Shown here one piece after another: positions 1 through 8,603 of a stretch of 64,000 nucleotides of DNA. Each line of letters opens with the position of its first letter. Within the stretch, counting starts at the first letter, position 1. A model generated the notes under the pieces. It saw only the letters and a list, made by a program, of their open reading frames with translations. It searched no databases and was not told the DNA's origin. This stretch comes from CAVZVW01 sp963778845. Lineage in GTDB: Bacteria; Actinomycetota; Actinomycetes; Actinomycetales; Kineosporiaceae. Both the position numbers and the translations under genes were made by a program. The stretch spans positions 868,001-932,000 of the forward strand of contig CAVZVW010000009.1 in the NCBI GenBank assembly GCA_963778845.1, read 5' to 3'.

Positions 1-362
1 AAGGTGCGCGGGCCGACACCGACGAGCACGAACGACAGTGCCGTCATCGTTCCCGCCGCCGCCAGCGCGGCCTGCCACCAGACCGGGACGAGGTCGAGGA
101 AGACCACCACGACGCACACGGCGGCCGCCGACTCCGCGAGCACGCGCACGAAGGTGGACACGCTGAGCGTGGGGGCGGGGTCGGCGGCGACCCGCGCGAG
201 GGCGGCGGCACCGTGCCTGTCCGAGCCGAGCAGCTCGGCGGCGCGCGCGCGGGAGACCCGCGACAGCGCGGCCTCCGACGCCGCGAACACGCCCGCGACG
301 AGCACGAGCACCAGCGCGAGCAGGCCGAGCTCGACGTGCGGCACGCTCGACCCCGGCGTCAC
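1..362 (-). CDS. CNNM/CorC-family membrane protein (N-terminal part, cut by window edge)
   Basis: Start of a membrane protein of the HlyC/CorC (CNNM, DUF21) family, usually tied to divalent-cation transport. About 120 residues are visible. They begin with a hydrophobic helix (LGLLALVLVLVAGVFAASEA), then the typical 'SEAALSRVSRARAAEL' stretch found after the first helix of DUF21 domains, then two more hydrophobic segments. The GTG start at 362 overlaps the ybeY stop in a GTGA, so the genes are translationally coupled. The order phoH-ybeY-CorC family is common in actinobacteria. The CBS and CorC_HlyC domains would lie beyond the edge. Family assignment is from motif style and synteny. Confidence 0.8.
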   Translation of the reverse strand, partial: MTPGSSVPHVELGLLALVLVLVAGVFAASEAALSRVSRARAAELLGSDRHGAAALARVAADPAPTLSVSTFVRVLAESAAAVCVVVVFLDLVPVWWQAALAAAGTMTALSFVLVGVGPRT

Positions 363-820
363 GGGCGCCCCCGGGTGGACAGGTACGTGAGCAGCAGCCG
401 GCGCTGCAGCCCGAACATCTCCGCCTCCTCGTCCGGCTCGGCGTGGTCGAACCCGAGGAGATGCAGGATCCCGTGCGTGGTGAGCAGGAGGAGCTCCTCC
501 TCGGTGCTGTGCCCCGCCGTGCGCGCCTGGGTCTGCGCGACCTGCGGGCAGAGCACGACGTCGCCCAGCAGGCCCTCGACCGGATCCTCGCCCTCGCGGG
601 CGGGCCGCAGCTCGTCCATCGGGAAGGACAGGACGTCGGTCGGCCCCTCCTCGTGCATCCACTGCTTGTGCAGGGCCGCCATCGCGGGCTCGTCGACGAG
701 CACGACGGACAGCTCCGCATGGGGGTGCACCCGCATGGCGTCCAGCACATGACGGGCCAGGGTTGCGATCTCGGCCTCGTCGGCGTCGACACCGCTCTCG
801 TTGTTCACCTCGACGGACAT
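359..820 (-). CDS. ybeY: Endoribonuclease YbeY (rRNA maturation factor)
   Basis: Zinc-dependent single-strand endoribonuclease that matures 16S rRNA 3' ends and takes part in 70S quality control. The 153-residue protein has normal family length. The metal-binding signature HGILHLLGFDH puts His116, His120 and His126 in place, and the conserved TDVLSFPMD stretch lies at 61-69. A GAGG ribosome-binding site precedes the ATG by 7 nt. The gene follows phoH with a 9-nt gap and overlaps the next gene by 4 nt, the usual phoH-ybeY operon. Confidence 0.96.
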   Translation of the reverse strand: MSVEVNNESGVDADEAEIATLARHVLDAMRVHPHAELSVVLVDEPAMAALHKQWMHEEGPTDVLSFPMDELRPAREGEDPVEGLLGDVVLCPQVAQTQARTAGHSTEEELLLLTTHGILHLLGFDHAEPDEEAEMFGLQRRLLLTYLSTRGRP

Positions 821-829
821 GGGGGGACC

Positions 830-1957
830 TCAGCGGCGCGTTCGTCGGGCGCGCGCCGCCTGGCTCGTCGGTGCCCGGCCGGGCTGGGCCTCGCCCGCCT
901 TGGCGGCGTCCCAGCGGCCGTAGGCGTCGACGATGTCGGAGACCAGTCGGTGCCTGACGACGTCGGCGCTGGTGAGCATGCAGAAGTTGACGTCGTCGAT
1001 GCCCTCGAGGATCTCCTGCACGATGCGCAGCCCCGACTGTGTGCCGGCCGGCAGGTCCACCTGGGTGACGTCGCCGGTCACCACCATGTTCGCGCCGAAG
1101 CCGAGCCGGGTGAGGAACATCTTCATCTGCTCCGGAGAGGTGTTCTGCGCCTCGTCGAGGATGATGAACGCGTCGTTGAGCGTTCGCCCGCGCATGTAGG
1201 CCAGCGGGGCGACCTCGATCGTGCCGGCGGCCATGAGCCGGGGGATGGACTCCGGGTCGATCATGTCGTGGAGAGCGTCGTAGAGCGGACGCAGGTACGG
1301 GTCGATCTTCTCGTTGAGCGTGCCGGGCAGGAAGCCGAGGCGCTCGCCGGCCTCCACCGCGGGGCGGGTGAGGATGATCCGGTTGACCCGCTTGGCCTGC
1401 AGGGCCTGCACGGCCTTGGCCATCGCCAGGTACGTCTTGCCGGTCCCCGCAGGGCCGATGCCAAAGACGATGGTGTGCTGGTCGATCGCGTCCACGTAGC
1501 GCTTCTGGTTCAGGGTCTTCGGCCGGATCGTGCGACCACGGTTGGACAGGATGTTCAGGGTCAGCACGTCAGCAGGGCGCTCGGTGGTCTGCTGGCGCAG
1601 CATGCCCACCGCGCGTTCCACCGCGTCGGTCGTCAATGCCTGGCCGCTGGCCAGCACCGTGAGAAGCTCGTCGACCAGCCGTTCGACCAACGCCACCTCG
1701 CCGTGCGGCCCGCTGACGGTTACCTCGTTGCCGCGCACGTGCACGTCGGCGCGCGGGAAGGCACGCTCCACGGCGTTGAGGAGCTCGTCGCGGGCCCCGA
1801 GCAAGGTGACCATCGCCACCTCTGCCGGCACGACGATCTTGTGCACGGCCTGGGGAGGACGACCAGGCGTCTGCGGTGCCCCGGCACCGGCGCCACGCGA
1901 GCCGTCCTGGCTCACACCCTCGTTGCTGTCTGCCATCGGCGGCTTGGAGCCGACCAC
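830..1957 (-). CDS. phoH: PhoH-like ATPase
   Basis: Cytoplasmic P-loop ATPase of the PhoH/YbeZ family, linked to RNA metabolism and co-transcribed with ybeY. An N-terminal KH-like stretch covers roughly residues 39-84. The Walker A motif GPAGTGKT is at 168-175 and a Walker B-like FIILDEAQN follows near 260. The basic tail is AQPGRAPTSQAARARRTRR. The GTG at 1957 gives 375 residues. An internal ATG seven codons later is an alternative start, and neither has an ideally spaced ribosome-binding site. It is probably the first gene of the phoH-ybeY-CNNM operon. Confidence 0.95.
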   Translation of the reverse strand: MVGSKPPMADSNEGVSQDGSRGAGAGAPQTPGRPPQAVHKIVVPAEVAMVTLLGARDELLNAVERAFPRADVHVRGNEVTVSGPHGEVALVERLVDELLTVLASGQALTTDAVERAVGMLRQQTTERPADVLTLNILSNRGRTIRPKTLNQKRYVDAIDQHTIVFGIGPAGTGKTYLAMAKAVQALQAKRVNRIILTRPAVEAGERLGFLPGTLNEKIDPYLRPLYDALHDMIDPESIPRLMAAGTIEVAPLAYMRGRTLNDAFIILDEAQNTSPEQMKMFLTRLGFGANMVVTGDVTQVDLPAGTQSGLRIVQEILEGIDDVNFCMLTSADVVRHRLVSDIVDAYGRWDAAKAGEAQPGRAPTSQAARARRTRR

Positions 1958-2077
1958 CTCTCGCTCGTGCGGACAGGACCGATCACGGCACCCCAGCCCG
2001 TGCGGGTGTCGGTGACGCCCGTCCGGTCGCCCTGGGAGATCCCATCGTAACGGTGCGGGGCGTCCGGGCCCCTCGGC

Positions 2078-2422
2078 TCAGCCGGGGGGCCAGCTCAAGG
2101 CACGCCCGCCCAGGACGTGCCCGTGGACGTGGAGCACCGACTGGCCCGCCGCCTCGCCGGTGTTGAACACCAGCCGGTACTGCCCACCGGCCTCGGCGGC
2201 CGCGATCCGGGCCCCCACCGACACGAGCTCGGCCAGTGCGGCCGGGTCTGCCTCGGCGAGCGCCTCGACGTGCGGATGGTGCGAGTGCGGCACCACCAGC
2301 ACGTGGGTGGGCGCCTGCGGGTTGAGGTCCCGGAACGCCAGCACGCGCTCGCCCTCGGCCACGACCTGGGCAGGGATCTCGCGGGCGACGATCCGACAGA
2401 AGAGGCATCCCGGGGTGGTCAC
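2078..2422 (-). CDS. HIT-family (HINT-like) nucleotide hydrolase
   Basis: Small histidine-triad protein that acts on nucleoside phosphoramidates or related nucleotides. The protein has 114 residues, as usual for HINT. It has a CLFCRI N-terminus, the conserved FRDLNPQAPTHVLVVPHSH region, and the catalytic triad HVHGHVLGG near residues 97-105. The GTG start has GGAGG seven bases upstream. It lies about 120 nt before phoH on the same strand, the usual actinobacterial neighbourhood. The natural substrate cannot be read from sequence. Confidence 0.93.
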   Translation of the reverse strand: MTTPGCLFCRIVAREIPAQVVAEGERVLAFRDLNPQAPTHVLVVPHSHHPHVEALAEADPAALAELVSVGARIAAAEAGGQYRLVFNTGEAAGQSVLHVHGHVLGGRALSWPPG

Positions 2423-2501
2423 GTCGGCGCCTCCACGTCGGTCGGCCTGGTCGAGCGCACCCTACTCGGGCGCGCACGAGCCGTCGGCGGTGCTCCGGGC
2501 G

Positions 2502-3524
2502 TCAGGGCATGAAGTCGCGGTTCGCGGTCGCGACGGAGCGGTTCACGGCCGCGAGCGGCCCCACGCCCACGGACCACGACGCGACGCCGTGCGCCCGGAT
2601 GGCCACCCAGACCCCCACCTCCATCCGGTTCAGCACGCCGTTGGCGTCGTACTCCCGAACGATGACATAGAGCTGGGTGACCGTCTGCGGGCTGGTCGTC
2701 GAGATGGTGCCGCGATACAGCCTGTCCGAGAACGACCGGGTGACTCGGGCGACGCGGGACACCACCTTCACGGTCACGGGTGGCACGGCCTGAGCGGGCA
2801 CCACAACGGTGGTCGGCGTCACCCGGAACCCTGCGACACCCGCGGGCAGGCCGCTCGGCTCAAAGCTGAGCTCGAACGGCACCGTCGCCCGGGGTGCGAG
2901 GGCCTGCGCCGGCGTGAGCGCGGCGAGCTCCCCACCGAGCACCTGCCCGCTGGAGCTCAGGTAGTCGACCTGCATGAAGGGAACGCCGCGCCAGTCGGGG
3001 GTGTTGTTGAGAAGCTCGCCCACGACCAGGATGTCCACCGGCGTGCGACGCAGGCTGATGACGTGCACGCCCGGCGCGAACAGGCGGAACCTCAGCGCGT
3101 ACGCGGCCGCTGTGTGGGAGCCGTCTGCCGACCACACACGGACGAAGTACGTCCCGGGGACGAGCTGCCGGGAGATCTGCTCGTACGTGCGCCCCGTTCG
3201 TACGGACTGCCCGAGCACGGTGCCGTCGCCGGCCACGAGCGCGAGCGAGTAGTTTCCCGGCAGGCTGCCAAGGACGATCGTGCCCAGACCCGCGCGGGCG
3301 ACGTCGAACCGGTACCAGTCCTGGTCGGCACTGCTCGTGATTGCCTCGTGCAGCCAGGTGCTCAGCGGGCTGGCCGCGGCGGAGCGCGCCGCCGCGAGTG
3401 AGTTCGGCCGATCCGCGGCCGCTGCCGCGGCTCCGGCGCCCGGGACGAGTGCGAGGCCCAGCGCGATCGCACCGATCGAGATCGCCACGGCCAGGCCGCG
3501 GAACGCACGAGAGATCCGGCCCAT
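2502..3524 (-). CDS. Secreted protein of unknown function (PPC-like plus FxLYD-like regions)
   Basis: Unrecognised exported protein of 340 residues. I chose the ATG at 3524 because GGAGG lies 5 nt upstream. A longer open frame to 3626 has no such support. The N-terminus is a clear signal peptide: basic MGRISRAFRG, a hydrophobic core to about residue 30, then an Ala-rich cleavage region. Residues about 55-140 (DQDWYRFDVARAGLGTIVLG... YFVRVWSADGSHTAAAYALRF) look like a PPC-type beta-sandwich. The C-terminal half resembles extracellular beta domains, with a 'VVGELLNNTP' stretch. It is divergent from the ECF sigma gene across about 220 bp, so co-regulation is possible but unproven. Confidence 0.75.
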   Translation of the reverse strand: MGRISRAFRGLAVAISIGAIALGLALVPGAGAAAAAADRPNSLAAARSAAASPLSTWLHEAITSSADQDWYRFDVARAGLGTIVLGSLPGNYSLALVAGDGTVLGQSVRTGRTYEQISRQLVPGTYFVRVWSADGSHTAAAYALRFRLFAPGVHVISLRRTPVDILVVGELLNNTPDWRGVPFMQVDYLSSSGQVLGGELAALTPAQALAPRATVPFELSFEPSGLPAGVAGFRVTPTTVVVPAQAVPPVTVKVVSRVARVTRSFSDRLYRGTISTTSPQTVTQLYVIVREYDANGVLNRMEVGVWVAIRAHGVASWSVGVGPLAAVNRSVATANRDFMP

Positions 3525-3747
3525 GACTACCTCCGCGACCCAGCGCCCCGACACCAGCTGGAGCGCGATCGTAACCGCGGTACGAACCGGCTGTACAGGC
3601 CGGCGGCGACGGGATGGCCGTGGCATTACGGTGATCTCGCGGCCGACGCGAGACGATGGGGTCGGGGCACGTCAACCGATCGCCTGCCTCGCGCGTGTAC
3701 GGGGCATGAGCGTGGCGGTACTGGCCCTGGAGCGAAGGGAGCGCGTC

Positions 3748-4341
3748 GTGCCGGACCCGCCGGTCAGCGCCGTGCCGCCTTCGGCCGGCCGCGGCGCGGC
3801 GGCCGGCGGCACCGGCGCCGCGACCTCCGACGCCGCGTCGTGGAGCGCCGACACCGCCGTCGCGGTGCTCTACACCCATCACTGGGCCGCGCTGGTCCGC
3901 CTTGCCGCGCTGCTGACCCACGATGCATCAGTGGCCGAGGAAGTGGTGCAGGACGCCTTCGTCGCCCTGCACCGGCACTGGGGTCGGCTCAGCGACCCCG
4001 TCGCGGCACACGCCTACCTGCGCACGAGCGTCGTCAACGGCGCTCGGTCCATGCTTCGCCACCGAGGCGTCGAGGAGCGCTACCGGCAGCCGGGACCACC
4101 GGCTCCCGCCGGTCCGGAGGAGCTCGCCGTCCGGGCGACGGAGGACGCCCGCGTCATGGCCGCCCTGCGCCGGCTGCCGCGCCGCCAGCAGGAGGTTCTG
4201 GTGCTGCGCTACTACGCCGACCTCTCCGAGCACGACATCGCCGCGACCCTCGGCATGAGCCGGGGCGCCGTCAAGAGCCATGCGCATCGGGGCCTGGGCG
4301 CCCTGCGCCAGGTGCTCGCCACCGGGGAGGTGACGTCGTGA
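3748..4341 (+). CDS. ECF RNA polymerase sigma factor, SigE/SigJ-type (sigma-70 family)
   Basis: Extracytoplasmic-function sigma factor. Region 2 (LYTHHWAALVRLAALLTHDASVAEEVVQDAF) and region 4 (LPRRQQEVLVLRYYADLSE, then HDIAATLGMSRGAVKSHAHR) are both intact and joined by a short linker, as in the actinobacterial SigE-like family. The GTG at 3748 has AAGGGAG six bases upstream and gives 197 residues. An in-frame ATG at 3706 would add 14 residues. The stop overlaps the start of the next gene in a GTGA, so the membrane protein that follows is translationally coupled and may control this sigma factor. Confidence 0.9.
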   Translation: MPDPPVSAVPPSAGRGAAAGGTGAATSDAASWSADTAVAVLYTHHWAALVRLAALLTHDASVAEEVVQDAFVALHRHWGRLSDPVAAHAYLRTSVVNGARSMLRHRGVEERYRQPGPPAPAGPEELAVRATEDARVMAALRRLPRRQQEVLVLRYYADLSEHDIAATLGMSRGAVKSHAHRGLGALRQVLATGEVTS

Positions 4342-5555
4342 GCCGCGACGAGAGCTTCGAGCACCTGCTGGGCGGCGGACCCACCGAGCCGACGCCGCTC
4401 GGGCCCGTGCCCGACTCCGACCCCGTTGCCGCGGCCCTTCGACAAGCGCTGCAGGCCGAGGCGTTGCAGGTACAGCCCAGCCCGGACGGGCTGCTGCACA
4501 TCCGGGAGGCCATCGGCGCCGGGGTCTCGGGCGGCGACCGTCGCGTGGTCTGGCTGGCCGGAGGCGGCCCGGGACGGCGCTGGGCACCGGTCCTGGCAGC
4601 CGCCGCCGTGCTCGTGGCCGCCACCGCCGCCGGCCTCGTGGCCCTCGGCGGCCCGGACGACGCCGACCACACCGCCCAGCCGGGCCCTGCCGCCCCGACA
4701 GCCGTCGCGTCGACGACCGGTCCCTCACCGGAGCGGACCGCCACCTACTCCCCTCACCCCACGCAGTCGGCGACCCAGCAGCCGGCGCCGGTGTCCCCGA
4801 CGGACGCGGCATCGGGCCCGGGCCTGCCGGTGTACTACCCCGGCGTCCAGGGCACTCGCATCGCCTTGTTCCGGGAGTTCCACGCCACGACGCTCAGCGA
4901 GCCTGCGGCGCGCCTACAGGAGGCGGTGACGCAGGCGCTCACCCGCCGGCCGACCGACCCCGACTACAGCCTCCCCTGGGCGCCGGGCTCCGCCGCGACG
5001 ACGTCGTGGACGCCCGAGCTGATCACCGTGGACCTCAACGCCGCCGCAGCCGGAACCGGTCTCGGCTCCGAGACGGCGACTGTCGCCGTCCAGCAGCTCG
5101 TGTTTACCGCGACGGCGGCTGTCGGCAGCACCGCTCCCGTCGCGATCACGGTTCAGGGCAAGGCGGTGGACCTGTTCGGTGTGCTGTCGGGCGCGCAGCC
5201 GTTCACCCGTGGCACGGGTGCTGACGACCCCCGGGCCGCCGTCTGGATCTCCAGCCTTGGCCAGGGCCAGAGCGTGCCCCGCGGCAGCCTCCACGTCAGC
5301 GGTGACGGGGTCAACGTGTTCGAGAACACCCTGAGCTGGACGCTCACCCGCGACGGCGTGCAGGTGGGTACGGGACCGCTCATGCCGACTGCCCTCGGCG
5401 GGGGGGTACTCGACACCGGCCAGCGCGGCGTCTGGGCCCTGGACTTCTCTGTGACCCAACCGGGCAGCTACGAGCTCAGCGTCGAGGTGCCCGACGCCTC
5501 CAACGGCGAGGGCAGCGTGGTGTGGAAGGACACCAAGGGGTTCGTGGTCCGGTGA
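4338..5555 (+). CDS. Membrane-anchored GerMN/Gmad2-domain protein
   Basis: Predicted single-pass membrane protein of 405 residues, translationally coupled to the ECF sigma gene. About 80 cytoplasmic residues precede one transmembrane segment at about 82-104. A Pro/Thr/Ser-rich linker follows. A GerMN-like domain comes next (about 165-290: VYYPGVQGTRIALFREFH, LQEAVTQALTRRP, ITVDLNAAAAG), then a Gmad2 immunoglobulin-like domain (about 292-402: VWISSLGQGQSVPRGSLHVSG). These domains occur in spore-germination proteins but also in actinobacterial lipoproteins. The topology (cytoplasmic N-terminus, external sensor) fits an anti-sigma role, but no zinc anti-sigma motif is visible, so that role is inference. 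GGGGAGGT lies just upstream of the GTG. Confidence 0.8.
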   Translation: MSRDESFEHLLGGGPTEPTPLGPVPDSDPVAAALRQALQAEALQVQPSPDGLLHIREAIGAGVSGGDRRVVWLAGGGPGRRWAPVLAAAAVLVAATAAGLVALGGPDDADHTAQPGPAAPTAVASTTGPSPERTATYSPHPTQSATQQPAPVSPTDAASGPGLPVYYPGVQGTRIALFREFHATTLSEPAARLQEAVTQALTRRPTDPDYSLPWAPGSAATTSWTPELITVDLNAAAAGTGLGSETATVAVQQLVFTATAAVGSTAPVAITVQGKAVDLFGVLSGAQPFTRGTGADDPRAAVWISSLGQGQSVPRGSLHVSGDGVNVFENTLSWTLTRDGVQVGTGPLMPTALGGGVLDTGQRGVWALDFSVTQPGSYELSVEVPDASNGEGSVVWKDTKGFVVR

Positions 5556-5560
5556 GGCCG

Positions 5561-5589
5561 GCGGTGGTGCGCTGCAGACACACCACCGC
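5561..5589. terminator. Hairpin between convergent genes
   Basis: Perfect 9-bp inverted repeat GCGGTGGTG/CACCACCGC with an 11-nt loop, 5 nt after the GerMN/Gmad2 gene and 19 nt from the rsmE stop. Placement between two converging genes suggests a bidirectional terminator. There is no T-run, as is common in high-GC actinobacteria. Confidence 0.6.
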
Positions 5590-5608
5590 GCACGGGGGAG
5601 GCCACCGG

Positions 5609-6352
5609 TCACCAGCGGCCGGTGCGGACCGCCAGCACGACCAGGGCGGCCGCACCGGCCGATGACGTGCGCAGCACCTGCGGACCGAGCCGCACCGCGA
5701 CCGCGCCGGCGCCGGTCAGCCGGGCCAGCTCGTCCTCGCCGAGCCCACCCTCGGGGCCGACCACCACGAGCACCTCCGCGGCGTCGGCCGGCTCCAGGCT
5801 CGTGAGCGGCAGCCCGGCGTCCTCGTGCAGCACGAGCGCCAACGGGAAGCGCGGCACCAGGGCGGCCAAGGCGGCCGTGTCGCACAGCGCACCGATCTGC
5901 GGCACGCGCGCGCGCCGCGACTGCTTGGCCGCCCCCCGGGCGACGGCGACCCAGCGCTGCCGGGCGCGCTCCCCCCGCTCGCCCTGCCAGACGACCACGC
6001 TGCGCGTCGCCTGCCACGGCACGATCGCATCCACCCCGACCTCTGTGGCGATCTCGACGGCCTGCTCGTCGCGCCCGCCCTTGGCCAGCGCCTGCGCGAG
6101 GACGAACCGGGGCCGTGGCTCGGCCTCGTCGCGCACCCCGTCGACGCACAGGTCCAGCCGGTTGCGTCCCGTCGCGGTCACCACGCAGGAGGCGACGCGG
6201 CCGCTGCCGTCGCCGACCTCCACCCGCTCCCCCACCGCGGTCCGGCGTACGAGCACCGCGTGACGGCCCTCCTCGCCGTCCAGGACGAGGACGTCGCCCA
6301 GCCGCGCCGCGACCAGCGCGCCGTCGTCGATCAGGAAGAGGGGCAGCGTCAC
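5609..6352 (-). CDS. rsmE: 16S rRNA (uracil(1498)-N(3))-methyltransferase RsmE
   Basis: SPOUT-class methyltransferase that makes m3U1498 in 16S rRNA using SAM. The 247-residue length is normal. An N-terminal PUA-like part (GEEGRHAVLVRRTAVGERVEVGDG) leads to the knotted C-terminal domain with the signature VVGPEGGLGEDEL and LGPQVLRTSSAGAAAL. The GTG start lies 16 nt after the dnaJ stop, so it is probably read from the hrcA-dnaJ transcript, a common actinobacterial arrangement (hrcA-dnaJ-rsmE). Confidence 0.95.
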   Translation of the reverse strand: MTLPLFLIDDGALVAARLGDVLVLDGEEGRHAVLVRRTAVGERVEVGDGSGRVASCVVTATGRNRLDLCVDGVRDEAEPRPRFVLAQALAKGGRDEQAVEIATEVGVDAIVPWQATRSVVVWQGERGERARQRWVAVARGAAKQSRRARVPQIGALCDTAALAALVPRFPLALVLHEDAGLPLTSLEPADAAEVLVVVGPEGGLGEDELARLTGAGAVAVRLGPQVLRTSSAGAAALVVLAVRTGRW

Positions 6353-6368
6353 GCCCGGCCCGCCCCGC

Positions 6369-7484
6369 TCAGCGGCCGGAGAGCCGGTCGCGCAGCTTGG
6401 AGAACACGCCCTGGTGGGCGGGGGCGAGCCGGCCGGAGGGCCGCTCCTCGTCCCGCAGCCTGGCCAGATCCCGAAGCAGATCCTCCTGGGCCTCGTCGAG
6501 CCGGGTCGGCGTCATCACGGCGAGATGCACCACGAGGTCGCCCCGGCCGCTGCCGCGCAGGTGCGCGACGCCCAGCCCGCGCAGGGTCACCGACTCCCCC
6601 GACTGCGTCCCCGGCCGGATGTCGAGCTCCTCGGCGCCGTCGAACGTCTCGAGCTGCACGGTGGTGCCGAGTGCTGCTGCCGTCATCGGCAGCTCGACGG
6701 TGCAGTGCAGGTCGTCACCGCGGCGGTTGAACGTCGGGTGCTGCCGCTCGACCACCTCGACGTACAGGTCGCCCGGCGGCCCGCCGGCCAGGCCGATCTC
6801 ACCCTGGCCCTGCAGCTGGATCCGGGTACCGGTGTCGACACCGGCCGGCACCTTGATCGTGAGCGTGCGCCGGGTGCGCACGCGCCCCTCGCCGGAGCAC
6901 TCCAGGCAGGGCTGAGGGATCACCGACCCGAAGCCCTGGCAGGCAGCACACGTCTGGGTCGTCATCACCTGGCCCAGGAACGACCGGGCGACCCGCTGCA
7001 CCTGGCCGCGGCCGCGGCAGACGTCGCAGACCTTCGGCGCGGTGCCGGGCTGGCAGCAGCTGCCCCGGCACGTCGGGCAGAGCACCGCCGTGTCCACCTG
7101 CAGCTCCCGCTGACCGCCGAACACCGCCTCGCGCAGCTCGACGTCGATGCGGATGAGCGCGTCCTGCCCGCGGCGCTGCCGCGAGACGGGGCCGCGCGGG
7201 CTCGCCGCCGCACCGAAGAAGGTCTCGAAGATGTCGCTGAAGCCGAACCCGGGCCCGAAGCCCCCGCCGCTGCCGTTGGGGTCGGCACCCATGTCGTAGA
7301 GCTGGCGCTTCTCGGGGTTGGACAGCACCTCGTAGGCGCGACTGACCTCCTTGAAGCGCTCCTCGGCCTCGGAGCCGGAGTTGACGTCGGGGTGCAGCTG
7401 GCGCGCGAGGCGCCGGTAGGCCTTCTTGATGTCCTCCGGCGTCGCGTCTCGCCCCACGCCGAGGATCTGGTAGTAGTCGGTCAC
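6369..7484 (-). CDS. dnaJ: Chaperone protein DnaJ (DnaJ2 type)
   Basis: Hsp40 co-chaperone that stimulates DnaK and delivers unfolded clients. The 371-residue protein has the J domain with HPD at 31-33, a Gly/Phe-rich linker (GSGGGFGPGFGFSDIF), a zinc-binding region with four cysteine motifs, and the C-terminal client-binding domain. The first zinc motif reads CPTCRGSC, with Cys where a Gly is usual (CxxCxGxG); the four zinc cysteines of each site are still present. It lies 28 nt downstream of hrcA and shares its heat-shock control. Confidence 0.96.
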   Translation of the reverse strand: MTDYYQILGVGRDATPEDIKKAYRRLARQLHPDVNSGSEAEERFKEVSRAYEVLSNPEKRQLYDMGADPNGSGGGFGPGFGFSDIFETFFGAAASPRGPVSRQRRGQDALIRIDVELREAVFGGQRELQVDTAVLCPTCRGSCCQPGTAPKVCDVCRGRGQVQRVARSFLGQVMTTQTCAACQGFGSVIPQPCLECSGEGRVRTRRTLTIKVPAGVDTGTRIQLQGQGEIGLAGGPPGDLYVEVVERQHPTFNRRGDDLHCTVELPMTAAALGTTVQLETFDGAEELDIRPGTQSGESVTLRGLGVAHLRGSGRGDLVVHLAVMTPTRLDEAQEDLLRDLARLRDEERPSGRLAPAHQGVFSKLRDRLSGR

Positions 7485-7512
7485 CGCGCTCCGTCGTCCG
7501 GGTCCAGGGCAG

Positions 7513-8529
7513 TCATGACGCGAGGATCCGCGACACGTAGCGAGCCACGGCGCGAACCGCCGCGATCGTCGTCGGGTAGTCCATGCGGGTCGGCCCCAGC
7601 ACGCCCAGGCGTGCGACGACCTCCCCCGCCGAACCGTAGCCGCTGGCGACGACGGCGGCCTCGGACAGTCCCGCGTGCGCGGTCTCGTGCCCGATCAGCA
7701 CGCCGACGCCGGAGGCGTCCTGGGCCATCTCGCTGAGCAGCTTCAGCAGCACGACCTGCTCCTCGAGCGCCTCGAGCACGGGGCTGATGGACCCGAAGTC
7801 CTGGCCCGAGCGCGCGAGGTTCGCCGTGCCGGCGAGCACGATGCGCTCCTCCCGCTCCACTGCCAGGGAGTCCTCGAGCGCCTCGAGGACCGCGCTGACG
7901 AAGGCACGGTCCTCGGGTGAGAACGCCTGAGGCAGGCTCTCCACGGCCCCAGGCACCTCGGACAGGCGCCGGCCGACGGCCGCTGCGTTCAGGCGCGCGC
8001 GCAGCTCTCCGGTCAGCGCGTCGGAGGGCTCGCCCGCGGCGTCGACGAGTCGCTGCTCCACCCGCCCGGTGTTCATGATCACGACGACGAGCAGCCGGCT
8101 GCCGCCGACCGGGACGAGCTCCACATGGCGCACCGTCGAGCGGGTCAGCGACGGGTACTGCACGACCGCCACCTGGTGGGTCAGCTGGGCCAGCAGGCGC
8201 ACGGTGCGGTCGACGACGTCGTCGAGGTCCACCGCGTTGTCCAGCAGGGTGTGGATCGCCCGCTTCTCGGCCGCCGACAGGGGCTTGACCGTGGTCAACC
8301 GGTCCACGAAGAGCCGGTAGCCCTTGTCGGTGGGCACCCGTCCGGCGCTGGTGTGGGGCTGGGCGATGAAGCCCTCCTCCTCCAGCGCGGCCATGTCGTT
8401 GCGGATCGTTGCCGGCGACACGCCCAGCGAGTGCCGCTCCACCAGTGCCCGGGAGCCCACCGGTTCGCGGGTCTGCACGTAGTCCTCGACGATCGCGCGC
8501 AGGACGGCGAGCCTGCGGTCGTCGCTCAC
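7513..8529 (-). CDS. hrcA: Heat-inducible transcriptional repressor HrcA
   Basis: Repressor that binds CIRCE operators in chaperone operons and is kept active by GroE. The 338-residue protein starts with the winged helix (RAIVEDYVQTREPVGSRALV, SPATIRNDMAALEEEGFI) followed by a GAF-like dimerisation region. I chose the GTG at 8529 because GGGAGGTG sits about 6 nt upstream. A TTG ten codons earlier is less likely and lies nearer the operator. A CIRCE element at 8563-8589 shows autoregulation of hrcA-dnaJ. Confidence 0.96.
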   Translation of the reverse strand: MSDDRRLAVLRAIVEDYVQTREPVGSRALVERHSLGVSPATIRNDMAALEEEGFIAQPHTSAGRVPTDKGYRLFVDRLTTVKPLSAAEKRAIHTLLDNAVDLDDVVDRTVRLLAQLTHQVAVVQYPSLTRSTVRHVELVPVGGSRLLVVVIMNTGRVEQRLVDAAGEPSDALTGELRARLNAAAVGRRLSEVPGAVESLPQAFSPEDRAFVSAVLEALEDSLAVEREERIVLAGTANLARSGQDFGSISPVLEALEEQVVLLKLLSEMAQDASGVGVLIGHETAHAGLSEAAVVASGYGSAGEVVARLGVLGPTRMDYPTTIAAVRAVARYVSRILAS

Positions 8530-8562
8530 AGGTCTCACCTCCCGCTCAGCCGCACTCAAGCC

Positions 8563-8589
8563 CTGGCACTCCCGCGCAGGGAGTGCCAG
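8563..8589. promoter_or_regulatory. CIRCE operator for HrcA
   Basis: Perfect inverted repeat CTGGCACTC / GAGTGCCAG with a 9-nt spacer, the CIRCE architecture (family consensus TTAGCACTC-N9-GAGTGCTAA, here with GC-shifted outer bases). It lies just downstream of a -10 box at 8598-8603, so bound HrcA would cover the transcription start. Confidence 0.95.
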
Positions 8590-8597
8590 TTGTCGCC

Positions 8598-8603
8598 AGT
8601 CTA
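8598..8603 (-). promoter_or_regulatory. -10 box of hrcA promoter
   Basis: TAGACT on the minus strand, placing the likely transcription start near 8591, at the upstream edge of the CIRCE element. No clear -35 box is seen. Confidence 0.6.

Noticed and set aside
4..2050. Long open frames on the plus strand opposite phoH and ybeY
   Set aside because: They mirror real genes on the other strand. Very high GC removes stop codons; the sequences are Arg/Ala/Pro/Ser-rich and match no family.
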